Assembly: GCA_022661535.1 (NCBI GenBank)
Contig: JAKULF010000003.1
Span: 992,001 to 1,056,000, forward strand
Length of the DNA stretch: 64,000 nt
Reading direction: 5' to 3'
DNA from: Eutypa lata
Lineage: Eukaryota; Ascomycota; Sordariomycetes; Xylariales; Diatrypaceae
Every line of letters starts with the position of its first letter. The first letter of the stretch is position 1. This document shows positions 11,268 through 25,682 of this stretch, piece by piece. The position numbers and the translations under genes are program-made. The notes beneath the pieces are model-generated. The model was not told the origin of the DNA. It did not search any database and was given only the letters and a program-made list of their open reading frames with translations.

Positions 11268-14200
11268 GTTGGCGGTATTGACAGAGGATATTACGCAGGT
11301 TTAGGTGTTGGTCGGGGATCGTGCGGATGGTCTAGGGAGCAAATAGTGAGGGGAATTGCTCTAAATGGGGGGTATCTTATGTATTGAAATTTTCCCGCCC
11401 CGATGAGGATGACCAGTGAAACGGCCGAGAAATCGACTGTCGTGCTCAATGGCTACTGGTATGATCGCCCTGTTCTATCTCGGCATAAGACAAGATTAGA
11501 TAAAAGGGATATATGAGGTATGAGGAAGAGACATACGGGTATAACGTCTATAGTGCCAAAGCCTAAACCAAGCTCGATGTTTAAGTGCTTGCTAAGGGAA
11601 AAGTTAAGCAAGCAACAGATTTTACTATCTCGAGATGGAAGGAGTAGACTAGTAAAGAATAAAGAATAGACAAAATAGTTACAGGGGAAAGAGACGGAAA
11701 GGCTGGAAGCTGTATGTATGTATTCCGTACGTCTCATCCGTAGGTAAGAGATTTTGGTTGGTGGTAGTAATCTTGACCTCTTTAATTCGTCCACCCGCCT
11801 CAGCACACTTAGATGTAGTTTTTTTGGGTGGACAGATGGATGTGGCTCCAGATGTCCTCCTTCACGGGTATGGAGTATTCGTAGGTACTTACGACTTCTC
11901 ATGAATTGTCCCTCTCAGTATGTGCAAATTTGTGCATACGTGAATATAGGCATGTACTAGTAGAGTCGTGTTCTCCAAGTTCAACCTTGCATAGCAATGG
12001 AGCTGTCCCAAATGTTGAATTTGGCCCCAGAAATTTTGGTAGGCTAATAAGCTTACAAGGGATAACCCACTTAGAGTTTAGTTTTGGTCGGTCTAGCCAC
12101 ATAGGTACTAGTACTCCAGTCCAGAGGACAGCCTTTTATTCGGTAGCAAGGTGGTCTATACTTAGCTGGCGGGCTGGATCATGCCTGGGTGCATACCTAC
12201 CAACTTGGTCCTAACGTGATCCTACATAAAAAATTCTGTCAGAATTTAGACACCCGTAGTATTACGATTATATTACTATATACATTTTTAACATGAAATA
12301 TATAATTTCTAGGATCAATAAGAATTCAGATTGTTTTAAGAGGTTATCAGATACGTGTCCTCAGTAGTCTTCCTTCCATCCTACATCTACGAAGTATCGG
12401 TACCTGCTATGTCAGCACCGTCGAACGAAGTATTTCAAGCATTCAATGCTGACGGGTACATTGTCAACGCTGGAAGTTCGGAGCACGACTAATCATTGAT
12501 TATATTTCACCTTGGGTACCTAGGTATAATAATCAACATTCGTCTTGCCGAATGTTCGTGAAATATTCCCGGGAAACATACATGACCAGGCAACCAGGTA
12601 TATGCGTAAATTACAACAATTTGTACGTAGTAGCAGTTTCCTAGGTACTCAACCCCAGAAAAAGTGTTAATGTTTTGCGTTTTGATTTGATGTTGCTTCC
12701 CGCTCATCTCCACGGGCTTCCCAACCATATTCGACGGCTAAGCCGAATACCGTATGGCCCTGTGGTTTTTAGCCCGGCTGCCCGAGACCCTTTCCCCACG
12801 GCTGCGATCCGAATGCATGAGTGGCTTGAATGGCAAGTGGGATCTCAGCCCACTTCAAACAATCGATAAGTTAGCGTAGCATTCAGAAATTCGATTTCAC
12901 ACCCATGTATGTGCGAGAGCCTTTCGATAGATCAGGATTTTATGAAGGCTATGTATGTTACCTTAGGCTTCTCCTTCAATCCTTCAAACACCAAACCGTG
13001 CGCTTCTTGCACCACGTATGTATAAATGAGCAGTTGTACAAATCGAGTTACCGTTATGTTGTGGCTACTACTACGTAGGAGTCGCTGGCGATCTGATATC
13101 ATCATTGATAACTTAAGAGCCAAGCTTCTGCCATGATGGAGCAGTCTCGCCAGTCTCCATCTTCTTGCAGGTGTTCCTGGCGGGTCATGGCCTCGAAGAT
13201 AATGGTTTATGTACAGGTACTTCTGATCCTGAACCCCCTTATCCGTAGGCCGTATACAGCGTTCTCTTATCTCCACGAACCTGTGGTAACGTCTCGGATC
13301 TATGCGAGGCCTGGTTTATCTAGGGCCCTCACTTCTAAAAACAGCAACTATACCTATGCATGGTGTGGCATACTTTAGCTCGCGAGCGCCTACTAATATC
13401 TTATAGGCGTAGTCGGGGCTTAGATTTAGAACGGTATCACATTACAGTATGATACATCTTAGTTGATATAAATCATCTCTTCATTCTTTAGACCACTAAT
13501 AACTACCTGGGTAGGTAGGTACACAAGTTGACAAAGCTTTCGCATGTTGGCAGGACTGGTGGTCAAAACCAGGATATCAGCTCAGTGACAGTCTCCAGGT
13601 GAACTTGACCCTTAGGGCTATCTATCGACGTGGAGCATCAGCTCAGCCCTACCTTATGCTGCTGAACATCATCCTAGCTTATATATGACTAGAGTGTGCA
13701 TGGGCTTGAATGGTTATAGAGCACATGGATTCATGCGGCACGTGGCATCGCCGTCTACAATGAACAAGCTCGAGCATCAAGTGTCGACGACTAGCAGCAC
13801 TAACACTATTTCTTGATTCGCATAATTCACGGATAAGGAGGAAGTCGATCTGTCATACAGTAGTAATAAGTTATCCTTATAGCAGGTTTAAGCCTACCTC
13901 GGCAACTGCTGGAAAGAGGCTTGATAAATATTATCAGAGGCTGATAGTGTGTAGTCGACATACTTAGTATTCTATAAGCATCTTACCTATAAAAAGTCAG
14001 CGGTAGTAAACCTGATGTTCTTATAGGACAGTGATACCTTTTAGCTCCGAGGCTGCATCTTAGTAATATTTAAGTGCTATACACTGCTCTAGTTGCTAAG
14101 TATGGCGACAAGTTAGCAGCTGCGGCCTTGGTTACATACAAGGGTGTATAATTAAAGGATCTAAGGCCTGAGATCTATCAGTAAGCATATATAAAATAGT

Positions 14201-15511
14201 CTTATACTTGGTAATATTTCCTGTGATACTTATGTAGGTAGTTGTAGTATCTTGAACTGTATCCCTCCTATAGCCTTTCCTCTTTGCGTTAACACCAATG
14301 TTAAATATCTCATTTCTTTCCTATATTTACCTAGTAATAGTTGTTAATCGAATCAATGTCAAGATGGTTATTTGAAGTTACAATGAATGTGACTTGAACA
14401 ACGAACCAGCCGCAAATCTATAATAAGCCATATTCATCTTAATGTAAGCTTTTAGGTGAGATTCCTGTTGGCGCTATTATGTAAGTGCCTGGCTCATATC
14501 AAGAGCTGGTTGTAGCAAGATTTTATTGTACCGCTACATACCATGCCTTCCAGGCCGCTACCCAGAGAAGCCTTCCAAATACATACATAAATCCTTGTCG
14601 TGGATCATGGGCTGATAGCTTTAGGTGTGGGACTAGTAACACACCATGCCCCAAATTGCCCCAACAAAGTACATGAAATTTTTGGGTTTTTTGGCGAGGC
14701 AGCTCTAATTGAGGCGCAACGGGTGGCAGGAAAAGGCTTCCAGCCGTTGAGCTTTAGTTATTGATTGACCGACCCGACAAGACAGAGCGGAAGAAGGGAA
14801 AGAATTCGCCAAAATATGTAGGTACGGATTACTGCTTACACCATTATCTCGCTATATAACCTTGGTAGGTACATATCTGATCCATTATTCTGACCTATCA
14901 ATTGGGACATTCAATTGATGGTGGATTACTGCCGACCGCCAAACAAGAAGAAAAAAAAAACCGGCCGAAGTACATACTAGAGCTAAATATCCGTACCAGG
15001 TGCTACATCTCAATGCTTGAAGTCCACCTCATTAGACCTTGTAAATCCGATCTTCTTCTGGAGCTGCTTTTCCCCTCCAGCCCTCTTTAACACCTTTTCT
15101 CTTTTCACATCACCATATATTGTGTCTCTCTTTTGATCTTGTTTATTTGCATGATCTAACTATAACTGCCGTACTTAGAAGGAGGAAACAATTGGAACTT
15201 GTCCAACATCAACTCATATCCCCCCTCATCTCCTTCCACCATTTTGCGCAGTTCCCTTCCACGCCGTGAATAGACGCAGTGAATTCGGCAAACCGCACCA
15301 ACTACTTCAAATTGTGCAAGAAGGTCTCAACTGAACCTCCTGCTCTTGGCTGAGTCTACGGAGTGAAAACAAAGTGTGTAAGATACATCATTGATTCTTA
15401 TGCTGCACTTCTCTTGAAGTAGGGGCTAACCTGGAGGGGAGAAGGAGACAATTTGGGTCTCTTCTATAATCACATATTTCGTCCAACGTTTATATACCCC
15501 TCAAATCCAAG
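11268..15511. promoter_or_regulatory. FAS2/FAS1 divergent spacer with both promoters
   Basis: 4.2 kb between the two start codons, long for co-regulated divergent genes. No convincing gene: the open frames are short or antisense noise. The fas1 side has a CT-rich stretch at about 15045-15150, a typical fungal core promoter, and a possible 5'-UTR intron (GTAAGA at 15378, GCTAAC branch site, AG at 15436). Around 13,550-14,250 the sequence is unusually rich in TAG/TTA with short protein-like islands such as KYGDKLAAAALVTYKG (near 14,100). This is consistent with an old coding or transposon remnant decayed by C-to-T changes in CpA context. I could not identify specific operator sites by eye. Confidence 0.5.
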
Positions 15512-18500
15512 ATGTACGGCGCTGGGACCGGGACCGGTCCTCACACCGGGGTGTCAACACCCAGAACATCAGCATCTCTCCGACCTCTTACCGTAACACA
15601 CGGCTCTCTGGATACGTCCTTCCTCGTGCCGACCATCCTACACTACCATGCTTCCCAGCTCAGAGACACGTTTACGGCTACTCTTCCAACACCAACTGAT
15701 GAGCTGGCCCAAGATGACGAGCCTTCATCTGTTGCCGAACTAGTTGCGAGATACATGGGTTTTGTGGCAAAACAGATTGAAGATGGCGAAGATGACCAAC
15801 ATGGTTCTTATGAGGAGGTCTTGAAGCTTGTTCTTAACGAGTTTGAGCGCATGTTCCTTCGCGGCAATGATGTGCACGCCCTGGCTAAGAACCTGCCTGG
15901 CATCTTAGAAAAGCAGATCGCCGTTGTCCGATGCTACTATGCCGCTCGTGCGGTGACGAATCGAGGCATCAAGCCTCATGCGTCGGCACTTTTCCGAGCT
16001 GCTGATGATGAGGATGCTGCCATTTATAACATATTTGGTGGTCAAGGCAACATTATCGAGTATTTTGACGAGCTTCGCGAGGTCTACGAAACATACCCCT
16101 CCTTCGTGGGCGACTTAATAAGGTCCGCAGCAGATCTACTCAAGACCCTGTCGCTTGATTCTAGAATACAGAAACTCTATGCAAAGGGGCTTGACGTCCT
16201 AGATTGGCTACATTCTCCCGACTTAACTCCAGATGATGACTACCTGATTTCTGCTCCTGTCAGTCTGCCGTTGATTGGGTTAGTCCAATTGGCCCACTAT
16301 CAAGTTCTTGGCAAGGGCCTCGGAATTCACCCCGGCATCCTGCGGGAACGAACACGGGGCGCGACAGGCCACTCTCAGGGCATTGTTGTAGCTGCCGCTG
16401 TAGCGGCCGCCGATTCATGGGAGTCTTACGAAAAGATATCCAAGGATGCTCTCACTATCCTCTTTTGGATTGGTGCTCGAAGCCAGCAGGTTTTCCCTCG
16501 GACGTCCATGACTCCGAATGTGCTCCAAGACTCGAGTGACAATGGTGAAGGCGAGCCAACACCTATGTTGAGTATCCGAGATCTTCCCCAGAGCGAGGTG
16601 CAAAAGCATATCAACGCAACAAATCAGTACCTCCCTGAGGACCGACATATTGCCATCTCCCTGGTCAACAGCCCGCGAAATATGGTCGTTACTGGCCCGC
16701 CAATGTCGTTGTATGGTTTGAACCTCCAACTACGAAAAGTCAAGGCGCCGACTGGTCTAGAGCAGACTCGGGTTCCACATACAGAGCGCAAAGTGCGCTT
16801 TGTGAATCGTTTCCTTCCCATTACAGCCCCTTTCCACAGCAAGTACTTAGCTGAGGCTACGAAGCTCGTAGATGAGGATCTTAAAGACGTTAAGATTGAC
16901 GTCGAGGAGCTCGGTACTGCCGTCTATAATACCCACACTGGGGCTGATCTGAGAGACGAGGTCGATGGGGACATTGTCCCATCCCTCATCCGCATGATCA
17001 CCAGAGATCCAGTTAATTGGGAGAAGGCTACTGTTTTCCCTGAAGCGACCCATGTCCTAGATTTCGGCCCTGGTGGCATTTCCGGGCTTGGTATATTAAC
17101 CAACCGAAATAAGGAGGGTACTGGTGTGCGCGTCATCCTAGCAGGGACTATCGACGGTAGCGTTCAAGATGTTGGTTATAAGTCTGAGCTTTTTGACCGT
17201 GATGAGGAACATGCTGTTATCTACGCGGACAACTGGGTCAAGGAATACGGCCCTCGATTGATTAAGAGCAAGAGCGGCAAAACTTACGTCGACACTAAGA
17301 TGAGCAGATTGTTTGGAATCCCCCCTGTCATGGTGGCTGGAATGACGCCCTCAACTGTTCCATGGGACTTTGTTGCGGCGACTATGAATGCTGGGTATCA
17401 TATTGAGTTGGCAGGCGGTGGCTATTACAACGCTAAGACCATGACCGAGGCATTGACCAAGATCGAGAAGGCTATTCCGGCCGGTCGAGGTATCACTGTC
17501 AACTTGATCTACGTCAACCCACGGGCCATGGGGTGGCAGATTCCATTACTTGGTCGTCTGCGATCCGACGGCGTCCCTATCGAAGGCCTCACGATCGGTG
17601 CCGGTGTTCCTTCAATAGAGGTTGCGCAAGAGTATATCGAAACACTCGGTCTCAAACACATTTCCTTCAAGCCAGGTTCAATGGAGGCTATCCAGGCCGT
17701 TATCAACATCGCGAGAGCGAACCCGAGCTTCCCTGTTATTCTACAGTGGACGGGCGGTCGTGGTGGTGGTCATCACTCCTATGAAGACTTCCACCAGCCT
17801 GTACTTCAGATGTACAGTCGCATCCGGCGATCCACCAATATCATCTTGGTTGCTGGTAGTGGTTTTGGTGGTGCCGATGACACCTACCCATACCTGACCG
17901 GTGAATGGTCGAAGAAATATGGTTACCCACCAATGCCTTTCGATGGCTGCATGTTCGGTAGTCGCATGATGGTTGCCAAGGAATGCCACACTAGCACAGC
18001 CGCGAAACAGGCCATAGTTGATGCGCCCGGAGTCGGCGATGACGCGTGGGAAAAGACTTACAAGGGCCCGGCGGGTGGTGTTATCACCGTCAGGTCCGAA
18101 ATGGGTGAACCAATTCACAAACTTGCTACTCGAGGTGTCAAGTTCTGGGCAGAGATGGACCAAAAGATCTTCTCGCTACCCAAACAGAAGCGTGTGGCTG
18201 AGCTCAAGAAGAACCGTGATTATATTATCAAGAAGCTGAACGAAGACTTCCAGAAGGTCTGGTTCGGACGTAACAAAGCCGGTGAGACAGTTGATCTTGA
18301 GGACATGACGTATGGAGAGGTTGTACGGCGCCTAGTCGAGCTCCTCTACGTCAAGCATCAGTCGCGCTGGATCAACCCGACTTACACGAAGCTCACCGGT
18401 GACTTCATCCACCGGGTCGAAGAGCGATTCACGGTCGATACCAACCAGCCGTCTCTTTTGCAGAGTTACTCTGATCTCAACGACCCTTTCGCTTCCGTTG

Positions 18501-21500
18501 AGAGGATCCTCTCACACTATCCTGAAGCCGAAACTCAAATCATCAACGCCCAAGATGTCCAGCACTTCCTCCTTCTGTGCCAACGCCGTGGCCAGAAGCC
18601 CGTGACATTTGTCCCGGCGCTCGACGAGAACTTTGAGTTTTTCTTCAAGAAGGATTCACTGTGGCAATCCGAAGATCTTGATGCCGTAATGGACCAGGAC
18701 GTTGAGCGAACGTGTATCCTCCAAGGCCCGATGGCCGCCAAGTTCGCCACTGTTTTGGACGAGCCCATCAAGGATATTCTTGATAACATTCATAACTCGC
18801 ATATCGCTAGCCTCACCCAAGATGTGTATAGCGGCAAGGCTGAGTCCATCCCAACCATCGAATACTTCGGGGGCAAGCTTATTGAGCAGGAGATTCCCAT
18901 GGACATTGAAGGCCTCACAGTGTCGTACGACAACCACAAAAATACATACCGCCTTTCCTCATCTCCCAGTGTGACGTTGCCCTCCGTTGACTCGTGGCTT
19001 TCCCTCCTTGCAGGTCCCAACCGTTCTTGGAGGCACGCCTTGTTTACTTCTGAAGTTATTGTGCAAGGCCAGAAGTATCAGACTAATCCCATGAAGAGGG
19101 TGTTTGCTCCCGTCCGGGGCCTTTTCGTTGAGATTCACTACCCCAATGATCCAAGCAAGACCTCAATCATCGTCCGTGAACAACCAAGGCACAACAAATA
19201 CGTTGACGTGGTCGAGGTCAAGTTGGACAGTAACAATGTCATTGTTGTCAACCTAATCAAGGACACCACTGCTCTTGGTGAACCTGTTTCACTCCCTCTG
19301 TGGTTCAACTACAAACCAGAGGCCGGCTATGCTCCGATCCACGAGGTAATGAAGGGGCGCAACGACCGTATCAAAGAATTCTACTGGCGTGCATGGTTCG
19401 GTGACGAGGAGCTTGACCTGGATGCACCTGTTACTAGCAGGTTTGACGGTGGTGAGACAGTCATTACCAGTGAGGATATCAACGATTTCGTCCACGCTGT
19501 CGGAAACACGGGCGAGGCCTTCGTTGACCGTCCCGGCAAGGTCATGTATGCACCCATGGATTTTGCCATTGTTGTCGGATGGAAAGCTATCACAAAGCCA
19601 ATCTTCCCTCGCCTAATCGACGGAGATTTGCTAAAACTTGTCCACCTGTCCAACGGTTTCCGAATGCTTCCTGGCGCCGAACCGCTCAAGAAGGGCGACC
19701 ATGTTAAGACAACTGCTCGCATTAATGCAGTGGTCAACCAAGAGTCTGGTAAGATGGTCGAGGTTTGCGGTACCATCTATAGAGATGGTAGGGCCGTTAT
19801 GGAAGTGACTTCGCAGTTCCTATACCGGGGTGCCTATACGGACTTCGAGAACACATTCCAGCGTAAGGTGGAGGCGCCTATTCAAGTTCACCTTGGAACG
19901 ACTAAGGACGTTGCTATTCTCAAGTCCAAGGAATGGATTCAGCTTGACAAGGATGACAGCGAACTCCTTGGCCAGACACTAACCTTCCATCTGCAAAGCT
20001 TTGTTAAGTACAAGAACAAGACCGTCTTCAGCAGTGTAACTACCCGTGGACATGTCGAACTAGAGCTACCCACCAAGGAGATCATTGAAGTTGCCACTGT
20101 CGACTATGAAGCTGGAGTCTCTCACGGCAACCCAGTCCTTGATTACCTCGAGCGCTTCGGTACTCCGATTGAGCAGCCCCTCAACTTTGAAAACGCTATC
20201 CCTCTCAATGGCAAGATCCCTCTACAACTAAAGGCGCCCGCTTCAAACGAGAACTATGCCAAGGTCTCAGGTGATTATAACCCTATCCATGTCTCGCGGG
20301 TCTTCGCTAGCTACGCCAACCTTCCAGGCACCATCACCCATGGCATGTACTCTAGTGCTGCTGTAAGAAAGCTAGTGGAGACCTGGGCTGCTGAAAACAA
20401 TGTTGGGCGTGTCCGCAGCTTCCATGCTTCGCTGGTGGGTATGGTGCTCCCCAACGATGACATCCAGGTCCGACTTCAGCACGTTGGCATGGTTGGTGGC
20501 CGCAAGATTGTGAAGGTCGAAGCTAGCAACAAGGAATCTGAAGATAAGGTTCTCCTTGGTGAGGCTGAGGTTGACCAGCCAGTGACGTCGTATGTCTTCA
20601 CTGGTCAAGGTTCCCAGGAACAGGGGATGGGGATGGACCTGTACACCAACAGCCCTGTTGCCAGAGAGGTATGGGACAGGGCCGATACGTATCTCCTGGA
20701 CAACTATGGTAAGTTTTCTAGACGGATTAGGTGAAAAACTTGAGTGCTAACAATCCCTTAGGCTTCTCTATCCTGGAAATCGTCCGGAACAACCCCAAGG
20801 AGCTCACCGTTCATTTCGGCGGCGCTCGCGGCAAGGCCATCCGGGAGAATTACATTGCTATGACTTTCGAGACTGTCGCGGCGGACGGTACCCTGAAATC
20901 GGAACGCATTTTCAAAGGTATCACTGACAAGACGAGATCCTACACCTACAAGTCACCCACCGGTCTCTTGTCCGCTACCCAATTTACACAGCCTGCCCTT
21001 ACTCTGATGGAGAAAGCCAGCTTCGAGGACATGAAGGCCAAGGGTCTTGTGTCGAAGGAGGCCACATTCGCTGGTCACTCGCTTGGCGAGTATTCAGCTT
21101 TGACTGCCATGGCCAACGTCATGCCAATCGAGTCATTGGTGTCTGTTGTGTTCTACCGTGGTTTGACTATGCAAGTGGCTGTCGAGCGGGATGAGCAAGG
21201 CCGATCCAACTATTCCATGTGTGCCGTCAACCCAAGTCGTATTTCGAAGACATTCGACGAGGAAGCCCTGCGCTTCGTCACCGCAAACATCGCGGAGGAG
21301 TCTGGATGGTTGCTGGAAATCGTCAATTTGAACATTGCCAACATGCAATACGTCTGTGCAGGTGATCTGCGTGCTCTTGATACTCTCACCAGTGTCATGA
21401 ACTACTTGAAGGTGCAAAAGGTCGATATCGTGCAGCTGAAGAAAGAGCTTAGCCCAGATAAGGTGAAGGAACACCTGGTTGAGATCATCAGGGGTTGCAA

Positions 21501-21873
21501 GCAGCAAGCTGATGCTAAGCCTCAACCTATTGATCTACAGAGAGGGTTTGCTACCATTCCTCTCAAGGGTATCGACGTGCCTTTCCACTCGTCCTTCTTA
21601 CGATCTGGTGTCAAGCCCTTCCGATCCTTCATCCTTAAGAAGATTAGCAAGACGACCGTCGATCCGTCTCTTTTAATCGGAAAGTACATTCCCAATGTGA
21701 CTGCTCGACCTTTTGAGCTTACCAAGGAGTACTTCCAAAATGTCTACGATCTTACTGGATCGCCTAGGATCGCAAACATTCTACAGAACTGGGAGAAATA
21801 TCAAGATGAGTCTCCAGCGGTCAATGGTACTAACGGTGTTAATGGGCAAGAGATTGAGATCAATGGCAATTAA
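15512..21873 (+). CDS. fas1: Fatty acid synthase subunit beta (acetyl transferase, enoyl reductase, dehydratase, malonyl/palmitoyl transferase)
   Basis: Two exons, 15512-20708 and 20762-21873, with a 53 bp intron (GTAAGT..TTAG) splitting a Gly codon in NYGFSILE; 2102 residues. Domains: acetyl transferase with nucleophile Ser about 288 ([11 protein letters not shown]); FMN-dependent enoyl reductase from about 600 ([26 protein letters not shown] about 745); hot-dog dehydratase about 1585 ([20 protein letters not shown]); malonyl/palmitoyl transferase from about 1693 ([15 protein letters not shown]) with nucleophile Ser about 1839 ([14 protein letters not shown]). The transferase domain is completed by the alpha N-terminus, so the pair acts as one machine. 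The start is supported by a CCAAG-ATG context and by the family-like [16 protein letters not shown] opening. No missing catalytic residue is seen. The C-terminus has an Asn/Gly-rich tail that is probably disordered. Confidence 0.97.
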
Positions 21874-23138
21874 GAACCATTTGGTTAGATTTGTTTGACG
21901 GTAGAGGCATGGTCTGAAATCTCAGAACTTCATTGCTGGTTGATTTAGAGTCAACTCATTCGTGTAAATTTGTTGAGGTCTGCGTTTATCATCGGTCATG
22001 CTATGATAGCATCGGCGTTCGGTTTGGGGTTGTTATGTCTATATCACGTTATTATGTACGTTAAAAGGGACTCAACTGATAGAGCTGATATATAACTATA
22101 CAATATGTTCCAATACTTTGAAACAAGAATCATCTCACACCTTCAATGTGCAGTGAGAACTGTGTGAACGTTGACAGTGGCTATCTAAGTTGTCAGTCAA
22201 AAAATTTACAGTGTAACACATTTCGTGCTTTGTACCTACCTAACAGTACAGTAGACGGATAGATACGGATGAGAGACTTCCAACAGGGGTCAGGAGTAAG
22301 TAGACAAAAGCGCACTAGGAAGACTGCAGGGCTTGTCATTTACCCTTTAGATTGATACTGATGTTTTATGATCCAATATAACTACATGAATGTCCAATAT
22401 AGAATTGCATCGATGACAAGTTCCTAATTATGACAAGAAAGGGCATCCAGGATACGACCGCGATTTCCCCCTGACTAATTAGAGGAAAGGGATATGAGCT
22501 TCGAAAAAGAGATGCACATTCCAACAGGCGCAGGCGAAGACACCGTTTAGGATCCTCAAGGGCCATACGATGCTTCCCTAAGACTATATAACTGTCTGCT
22601 ACTTGAATATGAAGTAAATTGGCGGGTGAATGTCTGTCTGCCCCCGGCAGACGTCAGCTAGAATCCAAACAGGGCAAGCGCACAGGGGAGAAGGACCTCG
22701 CGTATCAAGTCCCTGCCAAAATAATTGATACGACTCTCTAGAAACATATTCTACCAAATAAGTAACCAGTGTCAACCTATCGCATAATCCGCATAATGAT
22801 AAGGTTATATTAATGTTCATTAAATAATTACAATGATCAGAATATCTGAGGGTGTCCTTTAATTCCACATTACTCTTCATTAGACCTGTTATATATGTCT
22901 GGTAAAGCCTGATATTTAATAGAATCCTTCTCGTTGTTCTTAATGACAGTGGATTTCGAGAATATATATCACTTAAACAAAACAATAAGATGGCTTTACA
23001 CACATAGGACAAGCTTCGGAAAACGGTTTCTCATATTCCATCTTGATTACGAGAGAAGCCCGCTTGAGATAGGGACCCCTATCTGAAACACCTATAGCTA
23101 CAGCCATCCCTACCCAAATGACAGAAAGAGACTTTATT
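21874..23138. other. Intergenic, convergent 3' flanks
   Basis: Lies between the end of fas1 (plus) and the end of the membrane-protein gene (minus), so it should contain both terminator and polyadenylation regions. T-rich and TATATAA-like words occur near 22,060-22,110, but no single site can be assigned. Open frames here do not look like protein. Nothing else seen. Confidence 0.4.
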
Positions 23139-25682
23139 TCAAGGGTTCGTCCGCAAAGATTGCATTTCTATGTCACTGGGTTGATCAATATCTCTTTCAT
23201 TGTCAGTAGAATCCATCGAGCTCAGCGTTGTACTTTGTGACAGATCCCCCCCACTCGGTGCTGAAAGATGTCTGTGTGAAGGCGTATTGACAGGACCTGA
23301 TGGTTGACGAGGACTTGTAGACATTTGGGGAGAGTTTGTCGAAGGTATCTCAAGTTCTGGTGGATATCGGAAGTATATCATCGCTTTAGATAATCGAACT
23401 GTTTCGTCGAGGAAACATCTCCTCAGCCGGCGTTGGTGCCACCACGAGATGGCAGCAACCAAGCAGAGTACGATAGCGGCAGCTCCGCCCATCCACGGCC
23501 AAAGTCTTGACTGGTATTTGCTATCAAAGGTCCGGGTCCCAAGCCCAACGTAGATACCAGTACGACTAGGGTCCATTCGCTGAGCCCAATCCCAGACGGG
23601 AATCTGCACGCGTCAGCTGGGAGCAACTAGGGAGAATTGGTAAAAAGCTCTTACACTACATAGGCAGTTTCGATAAACGCCAATGATTTGCATTAGGGTT
23701 CCCCCGATGGAGATGAAAGCCGTAATGGTCCCAACCACGAATTGGACGGACCAGCAGGCAGACTTCTGCAGCCTGTCCGTAGAACCGTAATGCAAACGCG
23801 TATCCCAGACCCATAGAATCATCTGCAGTATTTGAGCACAGAGATACGCCAGATGGTTCAAGCTGCGGCACGACAATCCGGTACGTGGCGTGTTCCAGGA
23901 AGTCGCGCCTGCCAGTGCCGAGGGGACAACAACGAGTATCAGAACTGCCAGGAGTAGCCAAAGCCGGTCTTCGAGTCCAAACTTGAGTAGCTCTCTTAGT
24001 GGAGGGGTGCCGGCTATGTTGGCCCATTGTGTGCTATTGCTTCGAGAATCCCTTCGCTGTCTCGCTCTACGCGCCTCGGACTCGTGCCAAGTTATGACTT
24101 CGTTTACCCAGAGGCGTTTGTTGGGTCCCCGCCTCCATAGTGACACCGTCTCGAACCGACCATCAAATTCCGGTTTTAGCAATTCTAGATCCGCAACCCT
24201 GTTTATCAGTGTTCGTAACATGTGCCTAGGTGATCGCATGTCTCTGTTGACAGATGTCGATGGGTTACATGCTACTACCTTGCTTAGTCGCCGGCGCCAT
24301 GGACCAGTCGGCGTTCCAATTGTGCTTTCATCACTAACGAGACCATGTAAGATACTTGGGCTACTTGCGGCTAACATAGCGCATGATATAATAGCTAGAT
24401 GTGGGATTATCATCCACCCTATAACTATTAGTACGATCATATCGGGGCGTAAATAGGTCATTACATACACATTCCATAAGCGAGTGCGTGTGCGGTATCA
24501 TTGTCCCCTTGGCGAGACTCAGCTTCAAGTATGTTGTATGTAAAACCGCCCACGAAGAATATTATTGGAGCGCCAACCGTAGCCCCGAAACTTTAGAAAC
24601 ATTAGCTTTGTGTACCTAGACCCGATGGGTATCCTAGAACGCGCGTCTTGAATTACTTACCTGGCCTGAGAGTTGATCAGAGTCCGTAATCTACTCGGAG
24701 CGTTCTCATCATATGTATACCTCGTATTATTGCGTGGTTTTACTCCCGATTCTCCTTCGTCTGCAATGGCTCTGCTAGAGTACTGCGTTGTCATGTCTAT
24801 GTGCGAAGTCTGAGCAGGCGAAGGTATATCATCACTCTGCACCACTTTGACGACATCCTTCCATACGTCGCTCTGGGACAGGTCAAAGTTCATGCCGTGG
24901 CCGTCGGGAACGACAAGAATATTCCCGGCAACAATGGCGAGAAGCAAGCGGGCTTTGAGTAAAGGCGAAGCTTGGCCAGCGTAGCTATCCCACAACAAGT
25001 ACTTCAAGATCTTTCCATCCAGCATGTACTCATACAGGGCACTAAGCATCATCGGCCCCGCAAAGGCAAAGCACACGCAAAGCCACGACATTGTGTCCAC
25101 GCATACAATGATGAGCGCAACGAGAAGCTTGAAGGAATACAGGAAGAATCCCGTGGTCTCTCCTGGAGGCGACCTGAAAATCCATTCTGGTGTTGCGATT
25201 TTCCATCCCCTCGGTATGCTGAGGCAGAAAGCCAGACAGGGTAGAATAAACTGTACGAGAGGCCCGATCCACTGTTGCAATGAACCCAGAAGCGATCTTT
25301 GCCAACCAGGGCATTGCTCATTGCACCAGGTATAGTGAACCGGGATGACCGGTACAGGGGTCCAATCGACGGTCAAAGGGCTATCGCAAGGGTACCGGTC
25401 AGCCTCTTCTAATTTGCTGGTCCAGTTTTTATGAAGGGGACTGTTTGATTCGAAGTCATGAATCATAGGCAGGAACTCGCTCCTCACTGTAATTCGATCC
25501 TTCTCTAGTATAATGGCGTCTTTTAGGAAGCGACGACAGCATAAACCAAAATCCAAGCCGCCGGGTTGGGTACCGGGCAGAGGAACTGGTGCGGCCCATT
25601 TAGCTATGAATTCCTCGGAGACACAACTCGCAATATTCGCAGCAATAAATCCAAGAATGGTATAAGCGAGCTTAGTGTTCAT
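23139..25682 (-). CDS. Uncharacterised polytopic integral membrane protein
   Basis: Four exons: 25682-24661, 24590-24469, 24418-23655 and 23603-23139, with introns of 70, 50 and 51 bp. All joins keep frame and give 790 residues. The second intron has a TACTAAT branch site and restores GMWWMIIPH, a motif I recall from a large family of fungal hypothetical membrane proteins. An N-terminal hydrophobic segment (about 5-20) is followed by a Cys-containing, probably extracytoplasmic region (CC, CNEQCPGW). Then come at least seven further hydrophobic spans (about 140-158, 177-212 double, 240-255, then in exons 2-4), and a Ser/Thr/Pro-rich cytosolic tail of about 100 residues. YRNCLC near the end of exon 3 is also family-typical. 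No catalytic motif or transporter signature is visible, so no function is proposed. Neighbours give no clue. Confidence 0.8.

Noticed and set aside
11453..11902. 149-codon minus-strand frame upstream of FAS2
   Set aside because: Composition is not protein-like and it overlaps other chance frames in the promoter region.
16415..21725. Minus-strand frames opposite FAS1
   Set aside because: Shadow frames caused by codon bias of the sense gene.
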